From Deltaproteobacteria bacterium (GTDB taxonomy: Bacteria; Desulfobacterota; DSM-4660; Desulfatiglandales; Desulfatiglandaceae), in NCBI GenBank assembly GCA_003646995.1, contig QMLZ01000052.1, forward strand, positions 1 to 14,544: a DNA stretch of 14,544 nt, read 5' to 3'. The position numbers and the translations under genes are program-made. The notes under the pieces are model-generated. The model had not been told where the DNA came from. It saw nothing but the letters and a program-made list of their open reading frames with translations, and did not search any database. Shown here one piece after another: positions 7,100 through 13,464 of this stretch (positions within the stretch are counted from its first letter, which is position 1; each line of letters starts with the position of its first letter).

Positions 7100-7960
7100 T
7101 TATTTGCTGTAATCGTACCAGCCGCCGCCGGTCTTTCTGCCAAGTCTCCCGGCCCTGATCATAGTCTTGAGGAGGTTTGGTGAAACCCATTTGGATTCTT
7201 TATTTAGCTCTCTATAAAAGTACTCTGTCACAAAATAAGCAATGTCGATTCCAGTTAAATCCATGAGCTCAAATGGACCCATAGGATAGTTGAGGCCGTT
7301 TTTCACAGCGGTGTCCACGTCCTCGATACTGGCAATTCCTTCCTCCACGATCTTAATGGCCTCAATCATATGAGGAATCATAATCCTGTTTACTATGAAT
7401 CCGGGCGAGTCCTTTTTAACTTCTACGGTTATCTTGCCCATCTTCTTGGCAAGTTCAGTAGTGGTGGCCACAGTGTCATCGCTGGTGAAATACCCCCTTA
7501 TGACCTCGACCAAGCGCATCAAGGGTACCGGATTGAAAAAGTGCATTCCGCACACCTTGTCGGGTCTGGAGGTTGCCGCTGCAATCTCGGTAATGGACAT
7601 GGACGAGGTGTTGGTAGCAAGAATTACCTCCGGCCTGCAAAGTTCATCCAATTGTTTAAAGACCTCCTTTTTAAGGTCTAAATTTTCTATGACCGCCTCC
7701 ACCACGAAGTCCACGTCCTTCAGCTCTTCCATGTCAGTGGTACCCTTGATTCTACCCAGGATAGCGTCCTTTTCAGAGGCCTCAAGCTTGCCCTTCTCAA
7801 CGCTCTTGCTCAGGAATTTTTCAATGTTTTTCATGCCCCTTTCTACAAAGGAGTCCTCCACGTCCCGCATTATGACCTCGCAGCCGATCTGGGCTGCCAC
7901 CTGGGCAATGCCATGGCCCATTGTTCCGGCTCCAACCACGCCTATCTTTTTGATTTCCAT
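7100..7960 (-). CDS. hbd: 3-hydroxybutyryl-CoA (3-hydroxyacyl-CoA) dehydrogenase
   Basis: It interconverts 3-hydroxyacyl-CoA and acetoacetyl/3-ketoacyl-CoA with NAD(P) in butyrate-type or beta-oxidation metabolism, in the cytoplasm. The 286 residues match the stand-alone short form of the family (about 280). The Rossmann motif is GVVGAGTMGHGIAQ at residues 7-20. Catalytic residues are visible: S119 in TNTSS, H140 in GMHFFNPVP, E152 and N191 in DSPGFIVNRI. The C-terminal domain has NYPMGPFELMDLTGID and ends GRKTGGGWYDYSK. The ATG is preceded by AAGGAGGT and a second GGAG six bases away. It is the last gene of the minus-strand run, 95 bases after the NifU-like gene. The gap shows only a small 5-bp hairpin (GGCAT/ATGCC), so co-transcription is possible. 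Chain-length preference cannot be told from sequence. Confidence 0.93.
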   Translation of the reverse strand: MEIKKIGVVGAGTMGHGIAQVAAQIGCEVIMRDVEDSFVERGMKNIEKFLSKSVEKGKLEASEKDAILGRIKGTTDMEELKDVDFVVEAVIENLDLKKEVFKQLDELCRPEVILATNTSSMSITEIAAATSRPDKVCGMHFFNPVPLMRLVEVIRGYFTSDDTVATTTELAKKMGKITVEVKKDSPGFIVNRIMIPHMIEAIKIVEEGIASIEDVDTAVKNGLNYPMGPFELMDLTGIDIAYFVTEYFYRELNKESKWVSPNLLKTMIRAGRLGRKTGGGWYDYSK

Positions 7961-8055
7961 GCCTTTCTCCTACCTCCTTCTTTACTCAATTTTCGAAGCA
8001 ACAAATCTTGAACCACTGGGCATCCCATGCCATAGAGGTGGTCTAACTAGATCTC

Positions 8056-8286
8056 TTAAACCGCCTCTACAGCCTGTACCTCGGGAATATTCTGCTTCAG
8101 GATGCGCTCAATTCCCATCTTTAGAGTCATTTGAGACATTGGGCACCCGCCGCAAGCTCCTGTAAGGCGTACCTTAACTATGCCGTCATCGCCCACCTCA
8201 ACAAGTTGGACATCTCCACCATCGGCCTGAAGCGATGGCCGCACTTTGTTTAACGCGCTTTCTACTTTTTCCTTAAGTGTTGTCAT
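8056..8286 (-). CDS. NifU C-terminal-type Fe-S cluster scaffold/carrier protein
   Basis: A 76-residue protein consisting only of the NifU C-terminal domain. It reads [28 protein letters not shown] and then the cluster-binding motif [19 protein letters not shown], in which CxxC would hold a shared [4Fe-4S] or [2Fe-2S] cluster in a homodimer. Such proteins deliver clusters to apo-proteins in the cytoplasm. ATG 8286 was chosen because GGAGG lies five bases upstream of it; the in-frame TTG at 8298 falls beyond that site. It lies 59 bases downstream of the radical SAM gene, which needs a [4Fe-4S] cluster, so a helper role is conceivable but unproven. Confidence 0.9.
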   Translation of the reverse strand: MTTLKEKVESALNKVRPSLQADGGDVQLVEVGDDGIVKVRLTGACGGCPMSQMTLKMGIERILKQNIPEVQAVEAV

Positions 8287-8291
8287 GGTTT

Positions 8292-8296
8292 CCTCC
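8292..8296 (-). promoter_or_regulatory. Ribosome binding site fixing the NifU-like start
   Basis: GGAGG on the minus strand lies five bases before ATG 8286. The upstream in-frame TTG overlaps this site and cannot use it, so the shorter protein is preferred. Confidence 0.7.
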
Positions 8297-8345
8297 AAGG
8301 TTCAATAATTAATTTTTTATGTTTACCATATGCCACCGCCGAATG

Positions 8346-9437
8346 CTAGCCAAAAATTTTGTGCACCCTTCGATCCAAATAGGCAGACAGGCCTTCAGTG
8401 TCCCCCGGGTTCCATCCCATGGATTCCTCCCACACGTCAGGGGACTCCATGCAAAGATATAGACCTAAATCGTCTGACCACTGGTGTAAGTGCTCCATCA
8501 TGAAATGATAAAGCTCCACCCTAATGGGCTTAAAGTAACGCATTTTTCCGTCTTTACCGGGAATAAATTCCCCGTTTGCCACTATGGAATGGGGGTGTCT
8601 CTTCCTGATGATTCGCTTCAGCGGGGGCATGAACCGGAATGAGCCAAGACTGATCCAAATGATTCGTTCAGGGCGAAGCAACCTGTCCATAAGCTCTAGT
8701 GTTTCTAAATAGCCTTCTTTCCATCCTGGGTAAGAAATGAGAGGATCGAAGTGAAAGCCTATGGCAAAGCCTTCACTCTGGCAGAGCCTTGCGGCTTCCA
8801 GTCTCTTGCGCACAGATGCAGCGCCGTGTTCCTCTTTGGACGCAATCCAGGGGCTATTAAGGGACCAAGATATAACAATTCTGTCGCGACAATCAGAATG
8901 CAGCACACCCTCAATATTATCTGTTTTAGTCTTTAGCTCAAGTACAGCGTTCTTTCTGCAGGAAAAGCAAGGGATCAACAGCTCGGCCCAACCGGTAACC
9001 GGATCAAGAGCAAGGCTATCGGTAAACTCGCCTGTGCCTACCCTAAAGATCCGATTCGGTTCCGAATCTATTCTGCGAAGTACAATGTCCAAGCCCTTCT
9101 CAATATTAGCGAATACCTTTAGCCCTCCTTCACTGAAATACGATTGAAGGATACAATAGCTGCAGTCCATTGGGCAGCCTGTTCCCACATTAAGAATCTG
9201 GTACCCGCAACAGATATGCTCAGTGGTCCCAGGACACGGCTTGAGAAACTCACCTTGGTAAGAAAAGAAGCAAAGCAAATCTTTAGAGAATCGGCTTTCC
9301 TCGGACGGCTCGGGACATTGGGTGAACCATATCTTGGCTTGAGGCAAAAACCTTTTCACATTGCCAAGGGCTTTGCTAACAAAGGAATACTCCTGTGCTG
9401 CTGGTTCTATTCCTACGTTTTTTATGAGAAATCTCAT
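8346..9437 (-). CDS. Spore photoproduct lyase-like radical SAM protein
   Basis: A 363-residue member of the SPL/SplB radical SAM family (COG1533; often labelled DNA photolyase in Desulfobacterota). The cluster motif is CPMDCSYC, with C88, C92 and C95 in the spacing typical of SPL, followed by ILQSYF. Later family features are RVGTGEFTDSLALDPVTG (132-149), SWSLNSPWI, IGFHFDPLISYPGW, IIWISLGSFRF and the C-terminal LYLCMESPDVWEESMG. True SPL reverses the thymine spore photoproduct with help of a catalytic Cys (C141 in Bacillus subtilis). By hand alignment that position is Glu137 here, so the reaction probably differs. Several other cysteines occur (C41, C56, C68, C76, C77, C157, C160). ATG overlaps the TGA of the ParB-like gene as ATGA. 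No sporulation gene is nearby. Confidence 0.85.
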   Translation of the reverse strand: MRFLIKNVGIEPAAQEYSFVSKALGNVKRFLPQAKIWFTQCPEPSEESRFSKDLLCFFSYQGEFLKPCPGTTEHICCGYQILNVGTGCPMDCSYCILQSYFSEGGLKVFANIEKGLDIVLRRIDSEPNRIFRVGTGEFTDSLALDPVTGWAELLIPCFSCRKNAVLELKTKTDNIEGVLHSDCRDRIVISWSLNSPWIASKEEHGAASVRKRLEAARLCQSEGFAIGFHFDPLISYPGWKEGYLETLELMDRLLRPERIIWISLGSFRFMPPLKRIIRKRHPHSIVANGEFIPGKDGKMRYFKPIRVELYHFMMEHLHQWSDDLGLYLCMESPDVWEESMGWNPGDTEGLSAYLDRRVHKIFG

Positions 9438-10477
9438 TTTCTCGGTCCCTTCTTGTCCCCATGGCCTTCAAAAACTTTAAGCCCTTCTGACAAAGGCGGC
9501 TCAAGAGAGATTAGGTTTGGGTCGTTAGCAATTTTCAATAGGTTTGCTCGAAGGCTCGAGCCCTCCTTGAATAACACCTCGAGCTTATACTCCGTGCCCT
9601 CCAGGTTGGGAGGAGGAATGATTCTTGCGCCCGGAGGCATTTCAATGGCGGCAAACTTTCTTCTCAGCAGCTTCTGAGTGCTCGTTACCTTTGGGTATCT
9701 TCTAGATCTTAAAATATCAAGTACGGTATTAACTTGCTGGGGCACATTCTTTATATCTTGGTCAATAACTGAACTTATTCCCAGTTCGTCGAATAAATCT
9801 CTAGCAGATACGCCTTCAATTTTCATTAGATCGACTGTCATATCAACAAATTGGTGCCATTGGTTAGCATTCAAGTTTAACTGTTTTCCATAACTATAAA
9901 TTATATCAATATTTTCTTCATCAGCTTCAAGTAGAATTTCAGCTGTTTTTAGCTGGATCTTTCCTTTGGCAAGTGCCCATTTTACCGAGTCAGTCAATCT
10001 TCTCTGAATTCGCAGATATTGCTCATATACTTCTTTTCTCTTCGCAAGTCCCATCAGAGGCATGTATGTTTCCACGATCTCTGCAGCTGTGTGGAACCGG
10101 CTAAGGTGCTCGAGGGCAAGACCTTTCTCAATCACGTTGAAAGAACGTGTAGCGAGATTGTCGTAGAAGGCCACCAACAGGGCATGATTGGCATTCATCG
10201 CGTGACAAGAAACGACCATACACTGTATCTCTTGTATCCCTAACTCATGTGCAGCCCTTATCCTCCTGTACCCGGTTACCACCTCCATGTCACCCCTTTC
10301 CCCCTCCCGCAGGATAGGAGGATTAATCAGCCCCACTGAAGCTATTGAAGCCTTTAAAGTCGCCAGATCAAAGGCAAAGCTCATAAGGTAGGGATACGAT
10401 TCCTGGTCAGAAATCTCACTGGCAATATCCACCTTTCTTATCGTTCCAGCAGTAAGCCCTATTCTCTGAACTTTCAT
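9434..10477 (-). CDS. ParB/Spo0J-like N-terminal domain protein
   Basis: A 347-residue protein with the ParB N-domain: a LKASIASVGLINPPILRE stretch (41-58), the arginine box VVTGYRRIRAAHELG (66-80; canonical GERRxRA) and AFYDNLATRSFNVIEKGLAL (103-122), where ParB has ENxQR. Helices resembling the ParB helix-turn-helix follow at about 125-185. The C-terminal half (about 190-347) is not one I recognise and lacks an evident dimerisation leucine zipper. Family members bind CTP and load on DNA at parS-like sites; the changed boxes leave CTP use uncertain. No parA lies next to it and no parS-like palindrome was seen. GGAG lies nine bases before the ATG. Overlap with the radical SAM gene indicates coupled expression, so a shared DNA-directed role is likely but unproven. 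Confidence 0.8.
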   Translation of the reverse strand: MKVQRIGLTAGTIRKVDIASEISDQESYPYLMSFAFDLATLKASIASVGLINPPILREGERGDMEVVTGYRRIRAAHELGIQEIQCMVVSCHAMNANHALLVAFYDNLATRSFNVIEKGLALEHLSRFHTAAEIVETYMPLMGLAKRKEVYEQYLRIQRRLTDSVKWALAKGKIQLKTAEILLEADEENIDIIYSYGKQLNLNANQWHQFVDMTVDLMKIEGVSARDLFDELGISSVIDQDIKNVPQQVNTVLDILRSRRYPKVTSTQKLLRRKFAAIEMPPGARIIPPPNLEGTEYKLEVLFKEGSSLRANLLKIANDPNLISLEPPLSEGLKVFEGHGDKKGPRK

Positions 10478-10513
10478 CTCTGAACACTCCTACTTCCCGG
10501 TTGGATTGATATT

Positions 10514-10542
10514 AACATACGCATGAAACGGTTAATAGACAA
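10514..10542 (-). promoter_or_regulatory. Candidate promoter for the ParB-like/radical SAM operon
   Basis: On the minus strand TTGTCT (10542-10537) is followed after 17 bases by TATGTT (10519-10514). Each matches consensus at about four of six positions. The rest of the divergent gap 10478-10623 is AT-rich. A weak plus-strand pair, TTGCAT (10563-10568) and TAATAT (10586-10591), could serve the binding-protein gene. Confidence 0.35.
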
Positions 10543-10623
10543 ATTCAAGTTTCTTAACTCACTTGCATTTGTCTTCGGTTGTTAATAATATGATTCTTTC
10601 TCATCACCCATTAAGGCTTAAAA

Positions 10624-11772
10624 ATGAAAGGAACGGAGCGCTTCATAATTTTCCTCATAATAGAAGTGGGCATGCTCTGCATTGCCGCCATTAGCGCCTG
10701 TTTTGGCGAACAGATCAGCGTAGGTATTCTCCTTCCCCTTAATGGCAAGATGGCAATTATCGGAGACATTGAAAAAAAAGCATTTGAAATGGCTGCCGAG
10801 GAATTACAAAACTACGATTCCTTCAGCCAGCCAAGGATTGTCCTTTACTTCAGGGACACAATGGGACAGCCCGAAGTTGCCAGACAGGCTGCCCTTAGCC
10901 TCATAACAGAAGACGGTGTCTCCCTAATAACCGGGGGATGTAGCAGTAATGCAACCTTCGCAGCCATGCAGGTCGCTGAAGAACACTCCCTGCCCTTTCT
11001 TATTACCACAGCCTCTGCGGACAAGCTGACTGAGATGAATATGAAGTACGTTTACAGGCTATGTTCGCCTGCAAGCGAATACACAAAACCCTTTCTGGCC
11101 CTTCTCAGTAAATTTAGAGGCTCAAAAAGGGGATGTATCTTACGGGAAAATTCACGTTATGGGCGCCATGAAACCAAGCCTATTGTAAGGGTGTGCCGCA
11201 AAGCCAGAGTCTTGGTCACCGACATCATTACTTATCCTGCGCAAGCTGTCTCTGATGAGGCTACCTATTTTCAGAAACTCCAATTAATAAGACCTGATAT
11301 CCTATTTGTGCTAGCAAGAGGCTCAGAACCGGTGAGAATATTGGCCCTTGTCCAGGTTTTAGACAAGATCCCGAGGCTTATCTTTTGTAAGGGAGATGCC
11401 TTTCTAAAAGCAGATACTTATATTGAGGCCCAATCAGCCCTTGGAAACATTTATACCACTGCTCCCTGGCATCCTGCTGTCACTTACATGGGTGCCCAGG
11501 AGTTTTACCAGAGGTTCCGTGAAAGGTATGGAATCGAGCCAGATTACCATGCCGCACAGGCTTATGCATCCTTGCAGGTGATAGCTCACGCCGTTTCCCA
11601 GGCCCTTTCCCCGGATCCGGAGGGGATACGAGAGGCCTTGGATCTATCAGAGCTAATGACTGTGTTGGGCCTGGTGCGCTTCCAGTCTTACGGCGACAAA
11701 GAGCGCCAAAATAGGCCTCCTATGGTTCTCCTGAGGTGGACCGGAGAAAATCTCCTTCCAGTGTCCTACTGA
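10624..11772 (+). CDS. ABC transporter substrate-binding protein, branched-chain amino acid (LivJ) type
   Basis: A 382-residue periplasmic-binding-protein fold type I (Peripla_BP_6) protein that would capture a small ligand outside the inner membrane. The N-terminus is a signal peptide with a hydrophobic run (FIIFLIIEVGMLCIAAISA) interrupted by Glu14. ISAC at residues 23-26 fits a lipobox, so it may be a lipoprotein anchored at C26. The mature part begins ISVGILLPLNGKMAIIG, then GDIEKKAFEMAAEEL, VSLITGGCSSNATFAAMQVAEE and LPFLITTASADKLTEMN, all typical of the family. No permease or ATPase genes are adjacent, so it is an orphan binding protein or a sensor. TAAGG about seven bases before the ATG is a usable ribosome site. 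Its 3' end overlaps convergent sixA by seven bases. The ligand cannot be predicted. Confidence 0.85.
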   Translation: MKGTERFIIFLIIEVGMLCIAAISACFGEQISVGILLPLNGKMAIIGDIEKKAFEMAAEELQNYDSFSQPRIVLYFRDTMGQPEVARQAALSLITEDGVSLITGGCSSNATFAAMQVAEEHSLPFLITTASADKLTEMNMKYVYRLCSPASEYTKPFLALLSKFRGSKRGCILRENSRYGRHETKPIVRVCRKARVLVTDIITYPAQAVSDEATYFQKLQLIRPDILFVLARGSEPVRILALVQVLDKIPRLIFCKGDAFLKADTYIEAQSALGNIYTTAPWHPAVTYMGAQEFYQRFRERYGIEPDYHAAQAYASLQVIAHAVSQALSPDPEGIREALDLSELMTVLGLVRFQSYGDKERQNRPPMVLLRWTGENLLPVSY

Positions 11773-12233
11773 GGCAGTATTTGGGGGACTATCAGCCAGG
11801 CAACCGCCCATTTTGCCTCATTGTCTTGCTCGAGACACAAAATGCCTCCCTGCTGGAAACGGGCCACACCTTTTTCAGGATTGTCCGTCACCAGCAGAGA
11901 AGCGAACTTACCAAGATGGGGGAGATGTCCCACTATCATGGTGCCGTCACTCAGATCCTGAATCTCCGAGGCAATCTTTGAGGGATCGTCAAGCGGCGAA
12001 ATTCCTTTTTTCTCCACGGGGACTGCTCCAGGATTGAGGCTCAAGGCCAGTATTTCGGCGGTTTCTTTTGCCCTAAGCTTTCCGCTGTGGATGATTACAG
12101 GCGGTCTAATTCCAGCTTTTTTCAGGAATTCAGCTACCCTGCTAACCTCCGCCCTGCCCTGCTCCGATAATGGTCTTTGGGGATTCTCTTCCTTACTCAC
12201 CGCCTTTCCATGTTGGACCAGATAGATCTTCAT
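11766..12233 (-). CDS. sixA: SixA-type phosphohistidine phosphatase (histidine phosphatase family)
   Basis: A 155-residue branch-1 histidine phosphatase of SixA size, predicted cytoplasmic. SixA removes phosphate from histidines of phosphorelay or nitrogen-PTS proteins. Visible are KIYLVQHGKA with the nucleophile H8, the family-typical RPLSEQGRAEV, IIHSGKLRAKETAE with R54, and the second catalytic region MIVGHLPHLG with H103. The classic RHG triad is QHG here: Gln7 replaces the phosphate-binding Arg. I recall this in other deltaproteobacterial SixA proteins, so it may be a clade trait rather than inactivation. GGAGG precedes the ATG. The gene converges on the binding-protein gene with a seven-base 3' overlap and no obvious terminator between them. 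Confidence 0.88.
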   Translation of the reverse strand: MKIYLVQHGKAVSKEENPQRPLSEQGRAEVSRVAEFLKKAGIRPPVIIHSGKLRAKETAEILALSLNPGAVPVEKKGISPLDDPSKIASEIQDLSDGTMIVGHLPHLGKFASLLVTDNPEKGVARFQQGGILCLEQDNEAKWAVAWLIVPQILPQ

Positions 12234-12334
12234 CCTCTGACCCTCCTTTTCTAATAGATCTATGGGTGGAGAAAGGACTCCGCTCCCCCCTTTTCTCTCA
12301 AGCCCTCGAATCCGCGCCCTTCCAAAAGTCGAGA

Positions 12335-12550
12335 TTAATCTCCGGTTTCTTCTACAAACCCCTTACTCTCCAGAAAAGCAATATCACCAGCGATCTCATC
12401 CCCGGACTTATTATGATCATCGAAGTCTATTGTTCTTTAAAACATTAGCTGCAGTGTTTCAAGCCCAGCCATAACACCTTCCACCGTGATACATGGTATC
12501 AATGGGTTATGGATCTTTCGAAGGAGGGCATCTTCGCCCTTCAACTCAGT
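12335..12550 (-). pseudogene. Decayed coding remnant with one in-frame stop
   Basis: On the minus strand, directly after the SurA-like stop, a frame reads as protein-like for about 37 codons (KGEDALLRKIHNPLIPCITV, then EGVMAGLETLQLMF) and is broken by TAA at 12439-12437. It continues in the same frame for about 33 codons (IDFDDHNKSGDEIAGDIAFL, then ESKGFVEETGD) to TAA at 12337-12335. The composition is protein-like, and no start codon has a ribosome site. I do not recognise the family; GLETLQL is faintly like the C-terminus of Gfo/Idh oxidoreductases. It may be the 3' end of a gene whose front was lost when the SurA-like gene came to lie there. The remainder of the gap, 12234-12334, holds only the sixA ribosome site and a weak GGAG/CTCC hairpin. 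Confidence 0.45.
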
Positions 12551-13379
12551 TCACATAAATATCTGCTTCTTCGCGCAGGGATTCTATGTAGCTCTCCTGT
12601 TCCCTCCTCATTTCCCTTCTCCGCCTCCCTACCAAGTCTCTCTTTATTTGCTGTCTCACCTTGATTTCAATCCGTTCCGGAGTGGTACCCCGCGCTACTT
12701 CCCGTTCTCTAAGCCAATTATAGGAGGCGCTCTTAGCAGCGTAATACTCTTCCACTTCTTGGCGCGTTACCTTCTCTGCCACCAAACCCTCGTTCTTGAA
12801 AAGCTTCCTGATGAGCGCAGTCTTAGCTACACGCTGTGCCCGCCACTCCTTATCTTCTTCAGACAAGGAAGAGATTTCATCCAGATCCTTCTTTGTATCC
12901 ATCAGAATTCTTGCATATTCTTCGTCGTCCATCAAACCTTCTTCTATTGCCTTCTCTACCAGCAGGGCCTCATTAATAGCTTTGTTAACGTATTTCCTAT
13001 AAGCAGTTGCGGGGAGCGTGTCTCTCAGGTGCAAAACGTTAGGAGGGACCACATCCTCAATTGATACCGGTTTCCCATTTACCGTTGCCACTACGCCCTT
13101 TGGATTGATGGCGACAACATTAAAGGGTTCATCACTAATTTTCACTTTTTCCGTCTCTGAACTGTTATCTTTGTTACGGCCTACCCCGGTATTGCGCGAC
13201 AACGTGAACCTAGTCAAGCTATCTTTACTCCCTCGGGTCAGCACGCCCTTATCCGCAACCTTTTTGTCCCCAGCATCTAATCTTGATGACCTAGAATCCA
13301 GTGTATCGCTGCGAAAAATAAAGAAGCCGGCAGCTAGCCCAGCAAAAAAAACAAGCAAGACAAGAAATATCTTTTTCAT
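12546..13379 (-). CDS. Membrane-anchored SurA N-terminal-like protein without PPIase domain
   Basis: A 277-residue protein with one N-terminal membrane segment or uncleaved signal (residues 3-22) after MKK. A low-complexity polar linker (about 24-85) follows, then a SurA-N-like chaperone fold: VVATVNGKPVSIEDVV (97-111), AYRKYVNKAINEALLVEKAI, EEYARIL, KTALIRKLFKNEGL and VTRQEVEEYYAAK. The closing helix is QESYIESLREEADIYVN. These are the flanks that surround the rotamase domain in SurA/PrsA proteins, but no such domain lies between them. It is probably a periplasmic chaperone-like or assembly factor attached to the inner membrane; the client is unknown. AGGA lies about nine bases before the ATG. 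Gene order on the minus strand is beta-helix, this gene, the remnant, then sixA. No rotamase catalysis is expected. Confidence 0.7.
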   Translation of the reverse strand: MKKIFLVLLVFFAGLAAGFFIFRSDTLDSRSSRLDAGDKKVADKGVLTRGSKDSLTRFTLSRNTGVGRNKDNSSETEKVKISDEPFNVVAINPKGVVATVNGKPVSIEDVVPPNVLHLRDTLPATAYRKYVNKAINEALLVEKAIEEGLMDDEEYARILMDTKKDLDEISSLSEEDKEWRAQRVAKTALIRKLFKNEGLVAEKVTRQEVEEYYAAKSASYNWLREREVARGTTPERIEIKVRQQIKRDLVGRRRREMRREQESYIESLREEADIYVN

Positions 13380-13406
13380 ATGCTCAGTCCTAGGTAGGAA
13401 TTAGAC

Positions 13407-13440
13407 AAGAGGGGGAGGTGAAAAGATCCTCCCCACTCTT
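13407..13440 (-). terminator. Hairpin downstream of the beta-helix gene
   Basis: On the minus strand AAGAG-T-GGGGAGG pairs with CCTCCCC-CTCTT around a nine-base loop: twelve base pairs with one bulged T. The following bases are GTCTAATT, a poor T-run. It lies between the beta-helix stop and the SurA-like start, so it probably terminates the beta-helix transcript. Confidence 0.55.
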
Positions 13441-13464
13441 TTACTGTCAAGACGGTGAGGTGCT

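Noticed and set aside
8033..8069. Inverted repeat TAGAGGTGG / CCGCCTCTA around the NifU-like stop as a terminator
   Set aside because: One mismatch, a long loop of about 20 bases and no T-run on the minus strand; too weak to call.
7395..8165. Long plus-strand open frame of 256 codons across hbd and the NifU-like gene
   Set aside because: It is antisense to two well-identified genes and has Ser/Thr-rich shadow composition with no domain.
12264..12300. Hairpin GGAG/CTCC followed by CCCCCCTTTTCTCT as a plus-strand terminator
   Set aside because: The stem is only four base pairs and no plus-strand gene ends there.
12437..12439. Stop-codon recoding in the remnant (read-through or selenocysteine/pyrrolysine)
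   Set aside because: The codon is TAA, which is not used for Sec or Pyl insertion, and there is no start signal; gene decay is simpler.
12486..13064. Plus-strand open frame of 192 codons
   Set aside because: It mostly mirrors the SurA-like gene on the other strand and has no ribosome site or family resemblance.
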